Source of the DNA: Actinomycetota bacterium | Lineage (GTDB): Bacteria > Actinomycetota > Humimicrobiia > Humimicrobiales > Humimicrobiaceae | Assembly: GCA_028696435.1 (NCBI GenBank) | Contig: JAQVHC010000030.1 | Location: forward strand, 1-13,337 | Direction: 5' to 3' | Length of the DNA: 13,337 nt | Shown: positions 1 through 6,891 of the stretch, one piece after another | Numbering within the stretch: the stretch's first letter is position 1 | Layout: the number at the start of each line of letters is the position of its first letter | The notes under the pieces: generated by a model | The model's database searches: none | Seen by the model: the letters and a program-made list of their open reading frames with translations, nothing else | What the model was told of the DNA's origin: nothing | Program-made: the position numbers and the translations under genes

Positions 1-15
1 AAAGAACAAAATATA

Positions 16-21
16 TATAAT
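16..21 (+). promoter_or_regulatory. Possible -10 box for the 60-3646 operon
   Basis: A perfect TATAAT lies at 16-21, about 39 bases ahead of the first start codon. The matching -35 element would fall before the window begins, so this cannot be confirmed. A second TATAAT at 37-42 is too close to the ribosome binding site to be a likely -10. Confidence 0.25.
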
Positions 22-59
22 GATAGTTAATTATTTTATAATAAGCAAAAGAGGTTATT

Positions 60-449
60 ATGACAGCATTAGAAATAGTTGGTCTTGTAGCGATAATTCT
101 TATTTCTGCATTTGCGGTAGTTGCGATCATTGTTGCCATACCTTTATTTAAATTAATAAATAAAATTAAATACCTGGTAGAAAAACTAAATGAAAGCCTG
201 GTTCCTACAGCAGAAAAACTTAAGGAAACAATAACCAATCTTAATACGGAAGTTAGCTCGGTTGTAGATCTTACCCAGAGCATAAGTTCAATTGTGGAGC
301 AGCTTGAAAAGATCATAAGACTCGCAAGAGTTCTTCTAACCAGTCCTATAATCAAGATCGTAAGCACCTCAGCTGCTTTTATAAGTAGTCTTAAAGATGT
401 CGTTACGAAAAAAAATGAGGAGGAAATAAGGAGGGATAGTAATGAATAA
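60..449 (+). CDS. DUF948-like membrane-anchored coiled-coil protein
   Basis: This is a 129-residue protein with one strongly hydrophobic N-terminal segment (about residues 5-32) and then a long polar, heptad-like helix (about 35-90; E-K-L-N, T-I-T-N-L-N). A second mildly hydrophobic stretch follows (SPIIKIVSTSAAF, about 94-107), then a charged tail. This architecture matches the DUF948 family of small bacterial membrane proteins, whose function is not established. The start is an ATG preceded by AGAGG at about 50-54. The last eight bases overlap the next gene, a YtxH-type protein, and such pairs recur in bacteria, so the two probably act together at the membrane. A scaffold or envelope-stress role is inference only. 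Confidence 0.75.
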   Translation: MTALEIVGLVAIILISAFAVVAIIVAIPLFKLINKIKYLVEKLNESLVPTAEKLKETITNLNTEVSSVVDLTQSISSIVEQLEKIIRLARVLLTSPIIKIVSTSAAFISSLKDVVTKKNEEEIRRDSNE

Positions 450-840
450 AGAAAAAGATAAAAAAAGTTGTTTTCCCGGGATACTAACAGCACTTTTAAT
501 CGGCCTCTCCACAGGTTTTATCCTTGGAATATTATTTGCTCCTAAATCTGGAAGAGAGACAGAAAAAGAAATAAAGAAAAAAAGTATAGAATTGATTGAG
601 AAAGGTAAGAGCAGCCTGGACGAATTTACATGTAGAGCGAGAGATTATATGGATAAAAGTAAAAGCAAGCTTGCTGAATTAAGAAGTAAAGGAGAAAGTT
701 TTGCTGAAACAAGTAAGGAAAAAATAGCTGACTTATCTAAAGTTGTTAGCTCTGAAACCAGCAAGGCCGGTGAAAAGATTAAAAGAGTAGTTGATAAAGG
801 AAAAAAAACATCAAAGAGGATAGAAGAAGAACTGTCGTAA
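442..840 (+). CDS. YtxH domain-containing protein
   Basis: This is a 132-residue protein with a short basic N-terminus and a glycine-rich membrane segment ending in the family hallmark LFAPKSGRET (about residues 31-40). A long lysine- and glutamate-rich helix follows to the C-terminus. This is the typical layout of YtxH family proteins, single-pass inner-membrane proteins linked in Bacillus to general stress; their molecular role is unknown. The start is well fixed: AAGGAGGG at 428-435 stands six bases before the ATG. The gene overlaps the end of the DUF948-like gene by eight bases, which suggests translational coupling. The C-terminal region has alternating charges and could be a coiled coil or an amphipathic, apolipoprotein-like helix. 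Confidence 0.85.
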   Translation: MNKEKDKKSCFPGILTALLIGLSTGFILGILFAPKSGRETEKEIKKKSIELIEKGKSSLDEFTCRARDYMDKSKSKLAELRSKGESFAETSKEKIADLSKVVSSETSKAGEKIKRVVDKGKKTSKRIEEELS

Positions 841-859
841 TAAGAGAATGCGGGTTTAA

Positions 860-2245
860 TTGATAGAAAAGAGAGTTGTTAAAAAAATTTTAAATATATT
901 GCTCGGGAATGGCGCAGATTTTTCCGAGGTTTTTGTTCAAAAAAAAGCTTTCAATAATTTACGGTTAGAAGATAGTAAAGTTGAAAATTCTACCAGTGGA
1001 AGTGAACTTGGTTGTGGACTGAGAGTCTGGGCTGGTGAGAGTACTTTTTATGCTTATATAGATTCCATTAAAGAAGATAAGTTAATAAATGCAGCCAGAG
1101 TTTTAAGTTCAGCAGTAAATGGTAGTAGCAAGGTTAAAGTTCTGAATCTTACAGAGACTAGAAGCTCTTATGATATAAGTATTAAAAAGGCTCCTTCTGC
1201 CGTTCAGCCGGATGATAAGATAGAAATTCTAAGGCTTATTGACAGAGAATCAAGAAATTTTAGTTCTCATATTGTCCAGGTTACATCTGTTCTTTCTGAT
1301 GTAGAAGAAGAAATATTTGTTGCAAATTCTTATGGATTTTTTTCCTCAGAAAAATCAGTAAGAACATTGCTGGGATTGAGCATTGTAGCAAAAAGAGGAA
1401 ATGATGTCGGGACTGCTTATAAATCGATTGGACGTACATGTGGTTACGAGTTATTTGAAAAAGAAAATCTGGCAGAGCTGGCTGTAAAAACATCAGGTGT
1501 TGCTGTTACCATGCTTGATGCTGTGGATGCGCCGGCAGGGGAGCTTCCTGTAGTAATAGGTCCGGCTTTTGGTGGTGTTATCTTTCACGAAGCATGTGGC
1601 CATGGATTGGAAGCTGATGCGGTACTGAAAGGCGCTTCAGTTTTTAAGGATAAGATAGGAAAGAAAATTGCCAGTGAAGTTGTAACCGCTATTGATGATT
1701 CTACTATTGAGTATCGCTGGGGTTCATATAAATTCGATGGAGAAGGATTCCCATCCTGTAGAACTGTGCTGATAAAGGATGGCATTCTACAGAGTTATAT
1801 TAATGATCTTAAAACTTCAAGAAAGATGGGGGAAAGTCAGACTGGAAACGGTAGAAGGCAGTCCTATAGATACATACCATATCCGAGGATGAGTAATACT
1901 TACATAGACAGGGGAATCGAGGAACCTGAATCAATTATAGGGTCTGTAAATAAAGGAATATATGCAAAGGAATTTGCAGGTGGTCAGGTTGATCCTGTAA
2001 CGGGAAATTTTGTATTTGGAATTAGTGAGGGTTATCTGATAGAGGGAGGAAAAATAAGTTTTCCGATAAAAGATGCTACTTTAATAGGCAATGGTCCTGA
2101 TATTTTGAAAAAAATAGAAGCAGTGGGGAATAATCTTGATTTTGCTCCGGGCTTTTGTGGTAAAAATGGGCAGTCAGTTCCAAATGAAGTAGGCCAGCCT
2201 ACAATAAAAGTAAGTAAAATTACTGTAGGGGGGACAAAAAAATAA
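860..2245 (+). CDS. tldD: TldD family metalloprotease subunit
   Basis: This 461-residue protein has the full TldD signature. The zinc-binding HExxxH motif reads H243-E244-A-C-G-H248, followed by GLEAD. The C-terminal block FCGKNGQSVP...VGQP contains C433, the position of the third zinc ligand in characterised TldD. Known TldD works as a heterodimer with TldE and degrades unfolded or linear peptides; in Escherichia coli it matures microcin B17 and removes the antitoxin CcdA. It is cytosolic. The start is TTG at 860, 19 bases after the YtxH gene, with only a weak GGG upstream. No in-frame ATG competes and the N-terminus aligns with the family from its first residues. The next gene is its TldE partner and starts directly after the stop codon, supporting co-expression in one operon. 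Confidence 0.95.
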   Translation: MIEKRVVKKILNILLGNGADFSEVFVQKKAFNNLRLEDSKVENSTSGSELGCGLRVWAGESTFYAYIDSIKEDKLINAARVLSSAVNGSSKVKVLNLTETRSSYDISIKKAPSAVQPDDKIEILRLIDRESRNFSSHIVQVTSVLSDVEEEIFVANSYGFFSSEKSVRTLLGLSIVAKRGNDVGTAYKSIGRTCGYELFEKENLAELAVKTSGVAVTMLDAVDAPAGELPVVIGPAFGGVIFHEACGHGLEADAVLKGASVFKDKIGKKIASEVVTAIDDSTIEYRWGSYKFDGEGFPSCRTVLIKDGILQSYINDLKTSRKMGESQTGNGRRQSYRYIPYPRMSNTYIDRGIEEPESIIGSVNKGIYAKEFAGGQVDPVTGNFVFGISEGYLIEGGKISFPIKDATLIGNGPDILKKIEAVGNNLDFAPGFCGKNGQSVPNEVGQPTIKVSKITVGGTKK

Positions 2246-3646
2246 ATGAAAAATGATATAAAATATAAAATACGGGGAAATCGGTTAATAAAAATATGTA
2301 AAGATACTGCTTTAAAAATAAGAAATTATGATGTGGATGAATTTGAAATTTTTACTGCGAGTTCGGTTCAAAATGAAATAGAAATTTTTAAAAGAAATGT
2401 GGAGAATTTATCGTTTTCGGATTCTACAGGTATAGGAATAAGAGTTTTTAAGGATAAATCGATTGGATATGCATATACCACTGTGCTTGAAGATAGTAGT
2501 ATAGAAGATTGTATCCAGAAAGCTGTATCAAATAGTAAAATTACAGAAAAAGATGAATATAATTATTTACCAAAGGATGAAGAAATTGTCTTAAAAAATA
2601 AACTTATAGATGACAGCTTATTATTTAAAGAAAGTTTTTTAGATTATAGTGTAGAGGACAAGATTGCTCTTTCAAAAAAATTAGAGATTTTAACCTTAAA
2701 TAAGGATAAAAAAATCACTGATATAGAAAATGTTATATATAATGATAATATTTATGAAACTGCAATTTTAAATTCCACTGGATTCTGTGATAAATATAAG
2801 GCAACTTCGTGTTTTATTTATGTTAACGCAATTTCAAAGGAAAAAGACGATACATCAACAGGAGATTTTTTTGGGTGTGGTCGTACCCCGGCTGATCTTG
2901 ATCTTGATAGGATCGCAGGCAAGGCGGCTGATAGGTCTGTTTCAATTCTTGGTGGTAAAAAAATAAAATCTCAAAAAGCTACTCTTATTCTGGACCCGGT
3001 TGTTTCTACTCAATTCCTTGGCATTATAGCTGATGGTATTACAGCAGATGCAGTTCAAAAAAAGAAATCACTGTTTGAAGGAAGAATTGGTGAGAAAATA
3101 TTTTTGTCTGAAATAAATATATTTGATGACGGTACGTTACCGGATGGGCTTTCCTCGAGGCCGTTTGATGGTGAGGGTGTAATTAAAGGTAAAACGTGTG
3201 TATTTAAAAATGGTTATCTAAAAACCTATCTTTATAACACTTACACTGCAAGAAAAGATAAAACTCTGTCAACAGGCAACGCTGTAAGAGCTTCCTACCG
3301 TTCAGTGCCGGAGGTAGGAATTTCAAACTTTTATATGGAACCATCAAATATTGATTTTAATCAGCTTCTAAGGGATATGGGAAGCGGTTTCTATGTAATG
3401 GATATAATAGGCCTTCATTCAGGTGTTAATCCAGTTTCGGGGCAGATAAGTGTCGGGGCGAAGGGATTATGGGTAGAAAATGGAAGTCCGGAATATCCGG
3501 TTAAAGAAGTAACCATAGCTACTGATATATTAAGTTTTTGCAGGAGCATCAAAAAGATTGGAAATGACCTGTGGTTTGCACCTGCAGGAGGTTATATTGG
3601 ATGTCCTTCACTACTTATCGATAATATAATGATAAGTGGAAAATAA
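2246..3646 (+). CDS. tldE: TldE/PmbA family protease partner subunit
   Basis: This 466-residue protein is homologous to TldD but lacks the HExxxH motif. The corresponding region reads LDPVVSTQFLGIIADGITAD, with no metal ligands, as expected for the non-catalytic TldE (PmbA) subunit. Family features are visible: GIGIRVFKDKSIGYAYT near residues 62-78, RPFDGEGV, a block resembling PmbA around SYRSVPEVGISNFYMEP, and a C-terminal WFAPAGGYIGCPSLLIDN stretch where TldD has its cysteine block. The ATG directly follows the tldD stop codon, with a G-run (2228-2233) about 12 bases upstream as ribosome site. The tight junction fits a one-to-one TldD-TldE complex. The length is typical. The symbol tldE is preferred; pmbA is the older name. 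Confidence 0.93.
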   Translation: MKNDIKYKIRGNRLIKICKDTALKIRNYDVDEFEIFTASSVQNEIEIFKRNVENLSFSDSTGIGIRVFKDKSIGYAYTTVLEDSSIEDCIQKAVSNSKITEKDEYNYLPKDEEIVLKNKLIDDSLLFKESFLDYSVEDKIALSKKLEILTLNKDKKITDIENVIYNDNIYETAILNSTGFCDKYKATSCFIYVNAISKEKDDTSTGDFFGCGRTPADLDLDRIAGKAADRSVSILGGKKIKSQKATLILDPVVSTQFLGIIADGITADAVQKKKSLFEGRIGEKIFLSEINIFDDGTLPDGLSSRPFDGEGVIKGKTCVFKNGYLKTYLYNTYTARKDKTLSTGNAVRASYRSVPEVGISNFYMEPSNIDFNQLLRDMGSGFYVMDIIGLHSGVNPVSGQISVGAKGLWVENGSPEYPVKEVTIATDILSFCRSIKKIGNDLWFAPAGGYIGCPSLLIDNIMISGK

Positions 3647-3654
3647 ACTAAACT

Positions 3655-3676
3655 TTTTTATGTACGCATATAAAAA
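3655..3676. terminator. AT-rich hairpin between convergent genes, possible weak terminator
   Basis: TTTTTATGT (3655-3663) can pair with ATATAAAAA (3668-3676), including one G-T pair, around the loop ACGC. It lies just after the tldE stop in the 114-base gap to the convergent gene ending at 3761. There is no GC-rich stem and no clean T-run after it on either strand, so a terminator role is weakly supported. The rest of the gap holds a 10-base palindrome AAATCGATTT and nothing else I recognise. Confidence 0.25.
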
Positions 3677-3760
3677 TCTCTAATCATAGTCCTGTCTAAA
3701 ATCGATTTAAAAGAAAGTCAGACAAATACAGCAGAAAAACCAAATTGGAAAAGAGTAAGT

Positions 3761-4261
3761 TTACCCGGCAATAATAAACCTTACATAACCTACTGTTTGA
3801 TATACTGTTGTTACTATAATTCCTGCAATTAAGACCCCGATGAGAATATGAAGCAGGGCTTTCCTGGGGGGAATACCAAAAACAAAGGCAATAAGGGCAC
3901 CCGTCCAGCCTCCAGTCATAGGTAATGGTATCCCTACAAATGTTATGAGTGCAAAACCTTCATACAACTCAAATTTTTTTGAGTGGCGCTGTCTTGTATG
4001 ATTAAAGAGCCAGGTAAAAAATCTATTAAAAATTTTAAATCTATTCATAAGAAATCTGGATACAGGTTCTAAAATCCAGAGTATAGCAACTACCGGCACC
4101 ATATTTCCCAGTACTGATATAATGTAAGTTTCAACAATATTCATTGAGTATGTAGAAAGCGCAACAGGAATTGATGCTCTGAGTTCACCAATAGGGGTCA
4201 TTGCAATAAAGAAAGTTGCTAAACGTGGCGATATAAATTCTAAAAATTTTGAAAAATCCAT
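3761..4261 (-). CDS. Small multidrug export family membrane protein (PF06695-like)
   Basis: This is a 166-residue, very hydrophobic protein with about four to five membrane segments. The N-terminal motif MTPIGELRASIPVAL and the central VGIPLPMTGGWTGAL block are characteristic of the family annotated in Pfam as putative small multidrug export protein. That name rests on thin experimental evidence, so the substrate is unknown. A basic cytoplasmic loop (NHTRQRHSKKFELYEG, about residues 87-102) separates the two halves. The gene reads away from uppP and towards tldE. No clear Shine-Dalgarno site precedes the ATG at 4261, so an internal ATG at residue 21 cannot be excluded, though the longer form fits the family better. 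Its location beside uppP makes an envelope-related role possible but unproven. Confidence 0.8.
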   Translation of the reverse strand: MDFSKFLEFISPRLATFFIAMTPIGELRASIPVALSTYSMNIVETYIISVLGNMVPVVAILWILEPVSRFLMNRFKIFNRFFTWLFNHTRQRHSKKFELYEGFALITFVGIPLPMTGGWTGALIAFVFGIPPRKALLHILIGVLIAGIIVTTVYQTVGYVRFIIAG

Positions 4262-4300
4262 ACAAATACTAATATCTATTTTTTATTTTTAATTTTTTTA

Positions 4301-4309
4301 TGCTAATAT
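4301..4309 (+). promoter_or_regulatory. Possible extended -10 promoter for uppP
   Basis: TGCTAATAT matches an extended -10 element (TGn followed by TAATAT at 4304-4309) in the 96-base gap between the divergent genes. It would give a leader of about 40 bases before the TTG at 4358. No good -35 is seen, only T-rich sequence, which an extended -10 tolerates. Random occurrence in AT-rich DNA is quite possible. Confidence 0.3.
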
Positions 4310-4357
4310 TTACACTTGATTATAAATTACCAAAAAGAATTCTAACTATTATATAAG

Positions 4358-5188
4358 TTGAATATTATACAGTCAATTATTTTAGGTGTAATTCAGGGAA
4401 TTACTGAATTTTTTCCTGTAAGTAGTTCAGGGCATATGGTTATTTTACCGTACCTTTTTGGCTGGGATTATCAGCCTCTATATTTTGCTGTAACTGTTCA
4501 TTTTGCAACACTTGCTGCTGTAATAACCATTTTTTACAGGGATATATATGAAATATTAAAAGCTCTGGTTCTGGGTATTTTTAAGAGGGAGCAGAGGAAC
4601 TCAAATAATTTTAAAACCGGGATATTTTTAATTGTAGCAACTATTCCGGCCGCAATTGTTGGATTTTTACTGGATGACTATGTAGAAAATTTATTTAGTG
4701 AGCCACTGATTGTAGCAGCATTTCTTATTATTACTGCGTTATTTTTAGTTTATAGTGAAATGAGAGGAAAAAGAATTGAAACCAGTAAAGTTGATTTTAA
4801 TTTATTTATAGCCACGATGACAGGAATAGGACAGGCCCTGGCTATCCTACCCGGGCTTTCAAGGTCTGGCACAACTATATCATTTGCAAGATTTTTTGGA
4901 GTCAGGAGAGACGAAGCTGTTAGATTTTCTTTTTTACTCTCGGTACCGATTATTTTTGGATCGTTTATTCTTGAGATATTCCGTTCATCGGATATTATTT
5001 TTGGTGGAGGACCGGAAGTAGTGCAGGGTCTTATTGCAGGTTTTATTTCAGCATACCTTGCAGGATTGTTTGCAATAAAGTTTATGGTTAAAATAGTGAA
5101 AAAAAGAAATTTAAACGTATTTGCTATTTATTGCACATGTCTGGCAGTAGTTGTTTTTATTTTTTATATTATAAATAGATTTATGTAA
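4358..5188 (+). CDS. uppP: Undecaprenyl-diphosphatase UppP/BacA
   Basis: This 276-residue integral membrane protein dephosphorylates undecaprenyl diphosphate to recycle the lipid carrier used for peptidoglycan and other envelope polymers. Both active-site blocks are intact. The first is QGITEFFPVSSSGH (Q13 to H26, with E17 and the S-S-S-G-H loop), and the second is LPGLSRSGTT (residues 164-173, with R169). Seven or eight hydrophobic segments are visible, as usual. The length matches the family. The start is a TTG at 4358 and the protein aligns with UppP from its first residues (MNIIQSIILGVIQGITE). No clear Shine-Dalgarno site precedes it. Members of this family can confer low-level bacitracin tolerance when abundant. 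It lies 36 bases ahead of a sugar nucleotidylyltransferase, a plausible envelope-biosynthesis pairing. Confidence 0.96.
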   Translation: MNIIQSIILGVIQGITEFFPVSSSGHMVILPYLFGWDYQPLYFAVTVHFATLAAVITIFYRDIYEILKALVLGIFKREQRNSNNFKTGIFLIVATIPAAIVGFLLDDYVENLFSEPLIVAAFLIITALFLVYSEMRGKRIETSKVDFNLFIATMTGIGQALAILPGLSRSGTTISFARFFGVRRDEAVRFSFLLSVPIIFGSFILEIFRSSDIIFGGGPEVVQGLIAGFISAYLAGLFAIKFMVKIVKKRNLNVFAIYCTCLAVVVFIFYIINRFM

Positions 5189-5224
5189 AAAAGGTTAAAA
5201 TAAAAAGGGAGTGGTATAGATATA

Positions 5225-5965
5225 ATGAAAGGCGTTATATTAGCAGGCGGACTTGGAAAGCGACTTATGCCATGTACCAAGGTCACTAACAAACATCTTC
5301 TGCCGGTTTACAATAAACCGATGATATATTATCCTCTAAAAACTCTGGTAAGTGCAGGACTGGAAGATATTATGATAGTTACCGGTGGGAGTCATGCCGG
5401 TGATTTTTTAAGACTTCTGGGTAATGGCAGTGAGTTTGGACTTAAAGATATAAGTTATACTTATCAGGAGGGCGAAGGCGGCATAGCTGATGCTCTGAGA
5501 TTAGCGGAGAATTTTATTGATAATGACAAATTAGTAGTAATGCTCGGAGATAATATAATTGAGGATGATATTACTGATGCGGTTAAAGAATTTGAAAGAC
5601 AGAAAGAGGGCGCGAAAATATTTTTAAAAGAGGTCAGCGACCCTGAGAGATTTGGTGTAGCGGAACTTAGGGATGGAAAAGTTATAAATATTGAGGAAAA
5701 ACCTGCAAAACCAAAAAGCAATTATGCTGTTACAGGACTTTACATGTATAACAGTGACGTGTTTGAAATAATTGATACCCTTAAACCTTCGGACAGGGGA
5801 GAACTTGAGATAACAGATGTTAACAACCAGTATATTGCAAGAGGAGTAATGACCTATTCTATTTTAAAAGGGTGGTGGAGTGATGCCGGTACGTTTGAAT
5901 CGTTATTTAAAGCTAGTTCTCTTGTAAGGGAAAAATTAAAACGAGATGATAATCTTTCTTTCTAA
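5225..5965 (+). CDS. Sugar-1-phosphate nucleotidylyltransferase, RmlA-like short form
   Basis: This 246-residue cytosolic enzyme of the nucleotidyltransferase fold activates a sugar-1-phosphate with an NTP, probably making dTDP-glucose. Visible motifs are the nucleotide loop LAGGLGKRL (residues 6-14), the catalytic region TNKHLLPVYNKPM (K23), LGDNI with metal-binding D109, EEKP (157-160), GELEITD (192-198) and WWSDAGT with the second metal-binding D220. It ends about 40 residues earlier than classical RmlA (about 290), as in the short archaeal and bacterial forms that lack the C-terminal dimer and allosteric extension. The loop has K12 where the family consensus is GxGTR, a departure worth noting. 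GGGAG at about 5208-5212 precedes the ATG. No rmlB, rmlC or rmlD lies nearby, so the final sugar is unknown. Confidence 0.87.
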   Translation: MKGVILAGGLGKRLMPCTKVTNKHLLPVYNKPMIYYPLKTLVSAGLEDIMIVTGGSHAGDFLRLLGNGSEFGLKDISYTYQEGEGGIADALRLAENFIDNDKLVVMLGDNIIEDDITDAVKEFERQKEGAKIFLKEVSDPERFGVAELRDGKVINIEEKPAKPKSNYAVTGLYMYNSDVFEIIDTLKPSDRGELEITDVNNQYIARGVMTYSILKGWWSDAGTFESLFKASSLVREKLKRDDNLSF

Positions 5966-6009
5966 TTACATAGTATCTTTTTATTTTTTTTAGAAAACAG
6001 ATTATAAGC

Positions 6010-6029
6010 CTATTTTATTAATAAAATAG
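6010..6029. repeat. Perfect 20-base AT palindrome between convergent genes
   Basis: CTATTTTATTAATAAAATAG is a perfect inverted repeat in the 137-base gap between the ends of the nucleotidylyltransferase gene (5965) and the convergent zinc-ribbon gene (6103). It can fold as an eight-pair stem with a four-base loop on either strand. The position suits a bidirectional terminator, and a T-rich stretch (about 5977-5991) lies just upstream. The stem has only two G-C pairs and no T-run follows directly, so termination is uncertain. Confidence 0.4.
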
Positions 6030-6102
6030 ATTATTTAAAGTAATCAACCTGTATCATACTTATAAATCCGGGTATTAGATCACATATACAATTAAATTAT
6101 AA

Positions 6103-6318
6103 CTATATTTCGATATTTATTATTTTAGTTGAATTACAATAGAAACATCTTGTTATATTGTGAGAGCTCTGCCAGTCATTATCTCTGGTTAAAAAAGCCC
6201 AGGTAAGAAAATCTACATCATTTTTATTATCCATATTTTGATAAATATAGGCGGTTCCCTCTTCTTTTACTGTGCCTATAAACTTGAAAGTATTTCCGCA
6301 GTTCTGACACTTATACAT
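6103..6318 (-). CDS. Zinc-ribbon miniprotein, function unknown
   Basis: This 71-residue protein has two CxxC knuckles: C4-Q-N-C7 at the N-terminus and C58-F-Y-C61 near the C-terminus. That is the pattern of a single zinc ribbon with an insertion of about 50 residues between the knuckles. The insert is aromatic and polar (IYQNMD, DFLTWAFLTRDNDW). I do not recognise a named family. The gene is well supported: GGGAGG (minus-strand reading of 6323-6328) sits four bases before the ATG, and a near-consensus promoter lies about 45 bases upstream. It is transcribed alone, convergent with the nucleotidylyltransferase gene and divergent from the 85-residue gene. A nucleic-acid or protein-binding role would be usual for such ribbons, but this is inference. 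Confidence 0.8.
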   Translation of the reverse strand: MYKCQNCGNTFKFIGTVKEEGTAYIYQNMDNKNDVDFLTWAFLTRDNDWQSSHNITRCFYCNSTKIINIEI

Positions 6319-6363
6319 AAGTCCTCCCGGGTTGTTTTTGGTTAAAATATGTTATTATCAGTT

Positions 6364-6391
6364 ATTATAGTAAATTATCAGCAAATATCAA
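6364..6391 (-). promoter_or_regulatory. Promoter for the zinc-ribbon gene
   Basis: On the minus strand, TTGATA (6391-6386) is separated by 16 bases from a perfect TATAAT (6369-6364). This matches a housekeeping sigma promoter at five of six and six of six positions. Transcription would begin near 6357, giving a leader of about 38 bases that contains the Shine-Dalgarno site. Just downstream the sequence GTTATTAT occurs twice (plus-strand 6351-6358 and 6361-6368), which could be an operator but may be chance. Confidence 0.65.
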
Positions 6392-6481
6392 CATATTAAT
6401 CATACAAATTTAATAAATCTCTGATAAATTTATAAGCAGCATTCTGTTATGACATCTGTAGTTTAATTATAGAGTAAATTA

Positions 6482-6510
6482 TTGACTAAAAAAAACACCT
6501 TTGATAATAT
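6482..6510 (+). promoter_or_regulatory. Promoter for the 85-residue protein gene
   Basis: TTGACT (6482-6487) is followed after exactly 17 bases by TAATAT (6505-6510), a good match to a housekeeping promoter. Transcription would begin near 6517, leaving about 30 bases before the ATG at 6548. With the minus-strand promoter at 6364-6391, this makes the 229-base gap 6319-6547 a divergent regulatory region. The stretch between the two promoters shows nothing else I recognise. Confidence 0.6.
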
Positions 6511-6547
6511 CATCTTGTAATAATAAAAATTATTATTTTATAATGCC

Positions 6548-6805
6548 ATGCAAATGAGAGTTGAAAAACAGAAAGTAAGAGTAAGGATTAAAACAGAATC
6601 TGCTATTATAAAAGGTACAGTGCATACTTTACCCGATGGCAGATTGAGTGACTACATAACTTCACAGAAAAATAGATTTATACCTGTAACAGATGTAGAA
6701 ATACTCTATATTGACGAAAGTGGAAGAATAATGAATAAAGATAACACCAAAAGAGAAGTAGTTTTTATAAATGTAGAAAAAATAGAAATAATAGAATACG
6801 TATAG
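6548..6805 (+). CDS. Conserved-looking hypothetical protein, 85 aa
   Basis: I do not recognise this protein with confidence. It has 85 residues, no membrane segment and no cysteine. Its predicted strands alternate (KVRVRIKTESAIIKGTVHT, RFIPVTDVEILYID, EVVFINVEKIEIIEYV), suggesting a small all-beta barrel or sandwich. The order 'charged strand, loop with LPDGRLSDYI, then FIPVTDVEI' resembles small DUF6812-type domains, but that link is tentative. A good promoter lies upstream. No Shine-Dalgarno site is visible before the ATG at 6548 or the in-frame ATG at 6554. A five-codon frame (ATG 6543 to TGA 6555-6557) overlaps the second ATG as ATGA, so the start is uncertain. Thioredoxin follows after 86 bases. 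Confidence 0.65.
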   Translation: MQMRVEKQKVRVRIKTESAIIKGTVHTLPDGRLSDYITSQKNRFIPVTDVEILYIDESGRIMNKDNTKREVVFINVEKIEIIEYV

Positions 6806-6891
6806 ATAAAATACCTTTGATTTTATACTTTCTTTAATAAAAAAACTCTACAAAGATAGATTAGTAATGCTAATATTAGAAGGGAAATGTA

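Noticed and set aside
842..859. Peptide precursor gene next to tldD-tldE, as in microcin-like systems
   Set aside because: The gap is only about 20 bases and neither upstream gene resembles a precursor peptide or modification enzyme.
1281..1785. Minus-strand open frames inside tldD
   Set aside because: They fall opposite conserved tldD sequence, including the HExxxH region, and look like random translations.
5225..5965. Part of an O-antigen or dTDP-rhamnose cluster
   Set aside because: No other sugar-nucleotide or glycosyltransferase gene is in the window.
6806..6826. Terminator hairpin ATAAAAT-loop-ATTTTAT after the 85-residue gene
   Set aside because: The stem is seven A-T pairs only, without a T-run; expected by chance in this DNA.
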